From Axinella damicornis (Eukaryota > Porifera > Demospongiae > Axinellida > Axinellidae): a stretch of DNA of 64,000 bases. The translations under genes were made by a program, and so were the position numbers. Where the stretch lies: positions 1,067,978 to 1,131,977 of the forward strand of contig OZ007509.1 in NCBI GenBank assembly GCA_963931865.1. The letters run 5' to 3'. Shown piece after piece: positions 58,654 through 64,000 of this stretch (the stretch's first letter is position 1; each line of letters opens with the position of its first letter). Under the pieces are notes generated by a model. The model searched no databases, was not told where the DNA came from, and saw nothing but the letters and a program-made list of their open reading frames with translations.

Positions 58654-59287
58654 GCGAACAAGGCTACTGTATAACTGTACCTATAAACAAGCTGTGTCAC
58701 AATACTGTAAGGAGCTGATCTCACGAATAGATAAACTTTCTTACTTGCTTTTCTTCCCTGCAGGAGGTGTGTCACCAGTACTGGCCCACTGGTGACACCA
58801 AGGGGGTACAGAAGTATGGGGAGTTCAATGTCTTTGTCCTCCAAGCCTCACAGCAGTACGGCTTCATACAGCGCATGCTCAGTGTCACCAACCCCAAGGT
58901 AAGGGATGAGCAGGTTTGTCTGCAGTTTTCTTCTACTGATCTACTCAGGCTTTGAGTGTACGCACACGTCTGTACTCTGTATCAAAACTCAGCATATATT
59001 CCTCCTGCCTTTGATCTTGCAGTCTGGCCAGGTGCACAAGGTGACCCAGTTCCAGATGTCCTGCTGGACCCCTGAGGGTCTGTGCACCTCCCCCTGTGCC
59101 ATCATTGACATCATTGAGCAGGTGTTGGTGATACAGAGGAGGACCGGAAACAGACCCATTGTTGTCCATGGCAGGTGAACAAGCTGGGTAATGTATCCTT
59201 CTCCCATCTTGCTCATGTATAAGTACAGAGTTGTGTATGCAGGTTCGTATCCTGCAATTTCTGAGTTTGCATGTGTCCTTTCCATTC

Positions 59288-59346
59288 ACACACACACACA
59301 CACACACACATCACACTGACACACACACACACACACACATCACACT

Positions 59347-59388
<42 letters not shown>

Positions 59389-59397
59389 CATCACACT

Positions 59398-59428
<31 letters not shown>
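59288..59428. repeat. CA microsatellite, about 140 bases with TCACACTGACA interruptions
   Basis: Several CA runs separated by TCACACTGACA. The interruptions are themselves repeated, so a compound unit was amplified. It is much longer than the matching runs in A and C. Confidence 0.92.
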
Positions 59429-59433
<5 letters not shown>

Positions 59434-59721
59434 CTGTATGCAGTGATACAGTGAGTCGGTGTGGGGTGTTCTGTTCCCTGATCAATGCCACTGAATGCTG
59501 CAAGACAGAGGGCATTGTGGATGTGTTCCAGGTGGTGAAGGCACTCCGCATCCAGAAACCAGGCAGTGTGCTCACTGTGGTAAGCTTGAGCATTGAGATG
59601 TGCAGCCCAACTGGAATGTGATCCTGGTCTCTGTCTTTCCCTGCAGGAGCAATATCGTTTCATATTTGACCTCATGCTATTGTTCCTTGATTCATTCAGC
59701 ATCTACTCCAATTTTAAGTGA

Positions 59722-60883
59722 TGTAGTACCAACCATTGTTCATTGTCTTTGTAAACCGGTCATTTGACTGCATATGCATACTTCATAACACATGCACTTA
59801 AGACTCCATTATAATTTCCAGGGTTCGCCTCACATTGTGTATGGATGTAAGTGACAAATTCAAACTCTAATTGAAGTCTCATTGTTTAAATTTCTATGGA
59901 ATATGTTGCCTGCCTGATTTAGTCTTCCGGGGACTATAAGAAAATAATAAAAGGCAACCATGGTACTGCACACAAGGATGGCAGAGTTGATTCAATGCTA
60001 CTCCATCAGAACACACCTGCAGAGTTGACTTCCCCACTCCACAGGCTGACCATACTAGAGGTAGCTAAACTTCTGATCAAAGTGGAGCAATCTTTAGCCC
60101 CAGATTAGTGGCATAGATTGAGGTATTGAGGTTTGTGTGTCTATGCCGCTCTAGTGACAGACATACTATGCACTCAATGTACTGTGAGAATTATGTACAC
60201 ACCCACCCACCCACTATGTGAACATTTAGCAGCAATGATGCTTATATACATATATAAGCAGGTAGCTAATAACAGGTAGCTAATATACCTGGTAAGTGAA
60301 ATTTTCAGGAAATGTCTGTTGTTCTAACTCCACAATCATAGTTGTAGCTGCAGGAGTGAAGCTTTTACTGTGTGCTCATAGTGCACTGTTACATCTCCAT
60401 CTGCCACGGCCCAATTTCCAAGTCTATAAGAAATTTGCTAGCTGGCCCATGTCTTCACCCTCCACTACATGCCCTCTAACTCACGGTGCTTCAACTCCAC
60501 CTTCTGATTCAGCATTCAAAGATAATAATTGGGTTTCTCATATGGGATACTGTTTGTCTCAAAATCGTTGCATACATAAAACAACAAGTGGATTAGTATT
60601 TTAGTAGAAACCCATAATCAGAGTGTATACATATGCAACAAAGTAAACCAAGATTGAGACAAACAGTGTCCGATCCCCTGACACCTCAACTCTATCTAAT
60701 CATAGTAATGACCACATTCTACTAATAGGTTTGAGAGTGCATAATAACCCGTAAGGTCTCTGCTTATATTCAGTTGGTGGATGCAAGTGCTCCAGAACAT
60801 CCCACAAACGTTCTATGATAGTGCAGAGTATAGTGTTGAGTATATAGTGCATGCAGAGTATAGTGCAGAGTGCAGTAAACACA
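59722..60883 (+). promoter_or_regulatory. 3' region of F and upstream block of gene G
   Basis: AATAAA at 59946-59951 matches the signal positions after A and C. From about 60050 the sequence is nearly identical to the B and D upstream blocks. No gene is seen. Confidence 0.5.
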
Positions 60884-63705
60884 ATGCAGTCTCCACGGAT
60901 ACAGTGTTGTACACCACTGGGCCTCACTGCCATGGTACTCTGCAGCTACTGGATGGTACTAGCTGGAGGACAGACTTGCCCTCTCTCAGGTAATTTCCTG
61001 TGACCGTAACCACCTCTATATATCAGCACAACTTCGATTCTAGCATTTCAATACTGTTACGGGCCTTCAATTTCATATTTCATGATCCACTTTTCCATAA
61101 CTCGATCACTCTCCCATATGAGCATAACAAATTCCATGCCATCATGTGTGTGTGTAGTTAATCTTCATACTATTAGCTACCGTGAGTGCAGGGAGAGTGG
61201 ATGGTTCAACTCTTTGTACACATGATATATTGCGGACCCAATAGCTATCAGATTCTGATTTTATACTGCAACAACATTCACCATCATCCGTGCAGCTACT
61301 GACTATTCAGTGCGCACCGTTACTGTGAGTGCTGTGAGGGAGGATGGCCCAACTCCTGGTGCTAGAGTGACCTGGAGCACAACAGTACCACCTGAGTGTG
61401 TGGCATCTGTCACAGTGGAGTTCAGCAGTGGGAGTGTAGTGAGATCCTACACAACTACCAATACATCAGAGGCTGAGGTCCTTCAGACTGGTCTCCAGTG
61501 TGGTACAACCTACTACATCAGAGTGGTGGTTACTGGAGTAGCCTCACTTGGTAACCTGACCAGCGACCAAGTACAAGTCTATTTTGAAGGTAAGATAGAA
61601 TAGTTCATGTATGAATGACTTGCGTGAATAATAGCACTTATCTTGATGGGTGTTATGCCATTTCAGATATACCAACCCCAGTCAGAGTGACAGCTGAAGC
61701 CACTGCAGACAACACAAGTATCCAAGTGTTCTGGGAGTGGCCACGTCAGAGTGTACTGTTGTGTTTTGACAGTGTTAGAGTTGACTACCAACCTGAGGGA
61801 GGCTCTCAGATAATGTACACAGTGGACAGTGCAACAGCAACCAGTGCCACCTTGTCCAACCTCCCGTGCAACACACAGTACACCATCAGTGTTGTTGTTG
61901 TGAGTGGTAGGACTGGTACAAGGAGTCTCACCACAGTAGTGTCTCTACCAGCAAGAGGTATTGCAGCACTTGTTATAGCTATGTACATACGTACTTCTTT
62001 TAACCCATCATGTTTTACCCCTCCAGCCCCTCCTACTCCCACTGTGGTCACTGGCCTGGTCACCTTAACAGGTATTAGGGTCGCATGGCAGTGGACTAGT
62101 TCAGGCCCAGCTCCCAGCTGCTTCAACACCACCCGTGTGACCTACCATCCTGAGGGAGGTGGTGAGTCCTCCCTGCAGCTCAGGGACCCAGCAACAACTG
62201 AGACCATCCTCACTGGCCTCCAGTGCAACACACGCTACACCATCACTGTGGTGGCCACTGCTGGAGAGCACAGGAGAGAGAGTGCAGCAATAGCAGTTTT
62301 TCTTCCTCTACGAGGTATAGCTACTAGAATCCTGGAAGTTTGAGTTGATATGATCACATGCATGGTCTCTATCACTGCAGGTCCACAGACTCTCTCAGCA
62401 GCTGTGCTGTCTCCTACCTCAGTGTATTTGACATGGGTGGCTCCCTGTGACACACAGCAGTACCATATATACTACAGGGGGACATGTGGGACCTATGTTG
62501 ATGAGGGCAGTTTAAATACCAGTCAAAATCAATACACTCTGGTTGGGCTCCAAGAAGGCATAGACTACACCTTCACTGTCAGCCTGACTGGATTTGGAGG
62601 AGGTAGAGTGTTCTCTACTGGTCCAGTGTATGCAAGAACTTTCACAGCAGGTACGTATGATGAACTTGGGGTTGGGTGAAATTACCGTACTATTTTGCAC
62701 ACTTAGTCCCCATAGGAGCTCCACGGCTACTTGAGGTCACATTTGTACGACACTCAGAAGTAGATCTCATCTGGAAAGAGGTACTTTGTGTTCGACAAAA
62801 CGGACCAATCACAGGCTATGTTGTGCGATACTATGCAACCTGTGGTCCTGACAGAGATGTGCAGCAGACCAAGTCAGTAGTGACAACAGGAAGCATCATT
62901 GATGGTCTTACTCTAAACACTGAGTATGCTTTCCAAGTGGCAGCAGTGAACACCAATGGAACTGGCCCTTTGAGTGAAGCCAGCAGACTGGGAGGTAACA
63001 ATCAACGTACATTGTGTGTCAGTCTTGAGTATCTCTCTAGCTGCCAGTTGAATGTTTGACATTCCTTAGTCTCATGTTCTGCATGTATCTCGACTGACTA
63101 ATTTTACGTATATGATTGTGCTCAGGAGCACCACGGTTGGTTGTGGTCAGTCTAGTGAACCCCATCACTGTGATTATCTCCTTGAGTGAGGTTCAGTGCT
63201 TCGATGGAAGTGGAGCAGTCACCCACTACCTTGTGCAGTATCAGTGTGATGGCACTGTCCAGAATGTGACAATGGACGGTATAGTTCAAACTGTCTCAGG
63301 CCTGACTCCAAATGCTGCTGTGTACACATTCCGAGTGGCTGCAGTCGGGATTAATGAGATGATTGGGCCATTCAGCGATCCCGTCAATGCATCTGCGCTT
63401 GGTAAGCACGCGTGATGAGTGCACCTTTTATGCAGTGTATACATAAATCAAGCATAAATGTTTCCACGCAGGTGAAATACGCATGCCTCTAGATCTAGAA
63501 GAGGAAGTCTCAGCTGCCACAGTAACAGGTGATACAGTGACAGGTATATACAGTAACTACAGCTTCAGAGTTGCATAATTTATGCGCCTTCATTAGGGGA
63601 CACTTTATTGGGGGCTTGGACAGTGGCGGGAGTTGCCATTGCAGCAGTGCTGGTCCTCCTGGCAGTGGTCCTTGTAGAGTCTACCGTCATCTGGTACCAG
63701 CAGAG
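60884..63705 (+). CDS. Gene G: six-FN3 transmembrane receptor, near copy of gene B (tail exon beyond window)
   Basis: Exons: 60884-60989 (signal peptide), FN3 exons 61296-61589, 61667-61957, 62027-62314, 62381-62650, 62716-62994 and 63126-63401, linker 63472-63528, membrane exon 63597-63705. That gives 656 residues so far, with no stop or splice defect. It aligns with gene B over its full length. The linker exon keeps the acceptor lost in B and so is seven residues longer (GEIRMPL...). The membrane helix ends at WYQQR, followed by a phase-2 donor. The tail exon, expected about 140 bases later as in B, is displaced by an insertion at 63755 and lies outside the window. It probably encodes the same tyrosine-motif tail, but this is not seen. 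Confidence 0.88.
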
Positions 63706-63754
63706 GTAAGATGGAACCCTATAAGCATAGCAACAGCCTCGGGATGTGGCTTAA

Positions 63755-64000
63755 CCCTTTAACCACCGAATTCTTCCCACCAAGACAACACATTTTCATG
63801 CATTCAGCGCACACCACTTTCGTAGGTACTCCTCTCCCACAGCATTCGCTCCTCAGCGGCCAAACTTGGTGGGGCCCGCACACATGGAGAGACCCCTCTG
63901 GCAATACCGTTAATGATATTCATGACCCCCCACAAGGCCAGCAATCGGAGGTCAAAGGTGGATGTCAGCCGGATTTTCGCCCAGCATTTCCCTAAACTTG
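63755..64000. mobile_element. Start of a TTAA-targeted insertion in the last intron of gene G (partial)
   Basis: Homology to the gene B intron stops exactly at TTAA (63751-63754). The new sequence begins CCCTTTAACC, which resembles piggyBac-type ends. Gene B has the uninterrupted site (GTGGCTTAAATTTG near 15720). The right end is outside the window. Confidence 0.55.

Larger units (their letters stand above)
51233..59721 (+). pseudogene. Gene F: RPTP pseudogene with several lesions
   Basis: Exons: 51233-51338, 51723-52029, 52127-52427, 52509-52805, 52884-53118, 53252-53373, 53846-54243, 54303-54393, 54479-54561, 54647-54683, 54743-54957, 55099-55259, 55353-55488, 55688-55837, 57545-57638, 57742-57806, 58277-58411, 58764-58898, 59023-59174, 59444-59579, 59647-59721. 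Lesions: a 4-base insertion near 51776 (stop at 51794-51796), a 4-base insertion giving TAG at 52345-52347, donor GT to GC at 55838, and TAG at 57750-57752 where gene A has Trp. FN3-4 is deleted after 20 residues and joined in frame to a two-unit stalk and helix (52884-53118). The juxtamembrane, Ig and D1 exons stay open with WPDHG and [10 protein letters not shown], and D2 has HGSDTVSR. A 1.3 kb foldback lies in the D1-D2 intron. Confidence 0.88.

Overview
The window is a stretch of animal nuclear genome, most likely from a demosponge (Amphimedon queenslandica or a close relative). This is inferred from compact intron-rich genes with one extracellular domain per phase-1 exon, an expansion of fibronectin type III (FN3) receptors and receptor-type protein tyrosine phosphatases (RPTPs), and very many small foldback and terminal-inverted-repeat elements. 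I could not run a search to confirm the species. I saw no bacterial genes, rRNA, tRNA or CRISPR array.

The locus is a tandem cluster of paralogous single-pass receptors. From left to right it holds: an inverted broken RPTP fragment (1-1602, minus); RPTP-like gene A, which lacks its first phosphatase domain (2031-11743); short receptor gene B with six FN3 domains and a tyrosine-motif tail (12887-15928); intact RPTP gene C (18133-26302); RPTP gene D with a lost splice donor in its second phosphatase domain (27449-37257); gene E on the minus strand, a receptor with two Ig and five FN3 domains and a tail related to that of B, but with one in-frame stop (44073-39198); a truncated frameshifted copy of the start of E (49285-50473); RPTP pseudogene F (51233-59721); and gene G, a near copy of B cut by the window end (60884 onward). 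All coordinates come from following splice sites and reading phase by hand. Apart from the stated lesions, exon lengths are consistent with the reading frame throughout.

The RPTP architecture is: signal peptide, 4-6 FN3 domains (one phase 1-1 exon each), a Ser/Thr/Asp/Pro/Gly-rich repeat stalk, one membrane helix, a short acidic juxtamembrane exon, an I-set Ig domain, catalytic phosphatase D1 and degenerate phosphatase D2. The Ig domain lies after the membrane helix, so it should be cytosolic, and it lacks both canonical disulfide cysteines. D1 keeps the WPD loop and the [10 protein letters not shown] loop, while every D2 has HGSDTVSR and no WPD aspartate. Genes B, G and E share the RPTP style of ectodomain. 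B and E carry a common short cytoplasmic tail with an IPM-x-x-C-x-A-Y-G-K signature and further tyrosines, so phosphatase receptors and candidate phosphatase substrates sit side by side.

Between and inside the genes lie many mobile elements: a 2.1 kb long-TIR element with another element nested in it (gene A), TTAA-flanked elements (genes A, D and probably G), a dense nest of GGGGCGAGC-ended elements with an ORF remnant (44.6-49.1 kb), a 1.3 kb foldback in F, a 35-bp minisatellite in D, and a family of small foldbacks ending in TAGCCTCGTTCCCAGGCC. An A-B like pair is repeated as F-G, which points to segmental duplication followed by decay. A role in cell-cell or self/non-self recognition is a reasonable hypothesis but is inference only.
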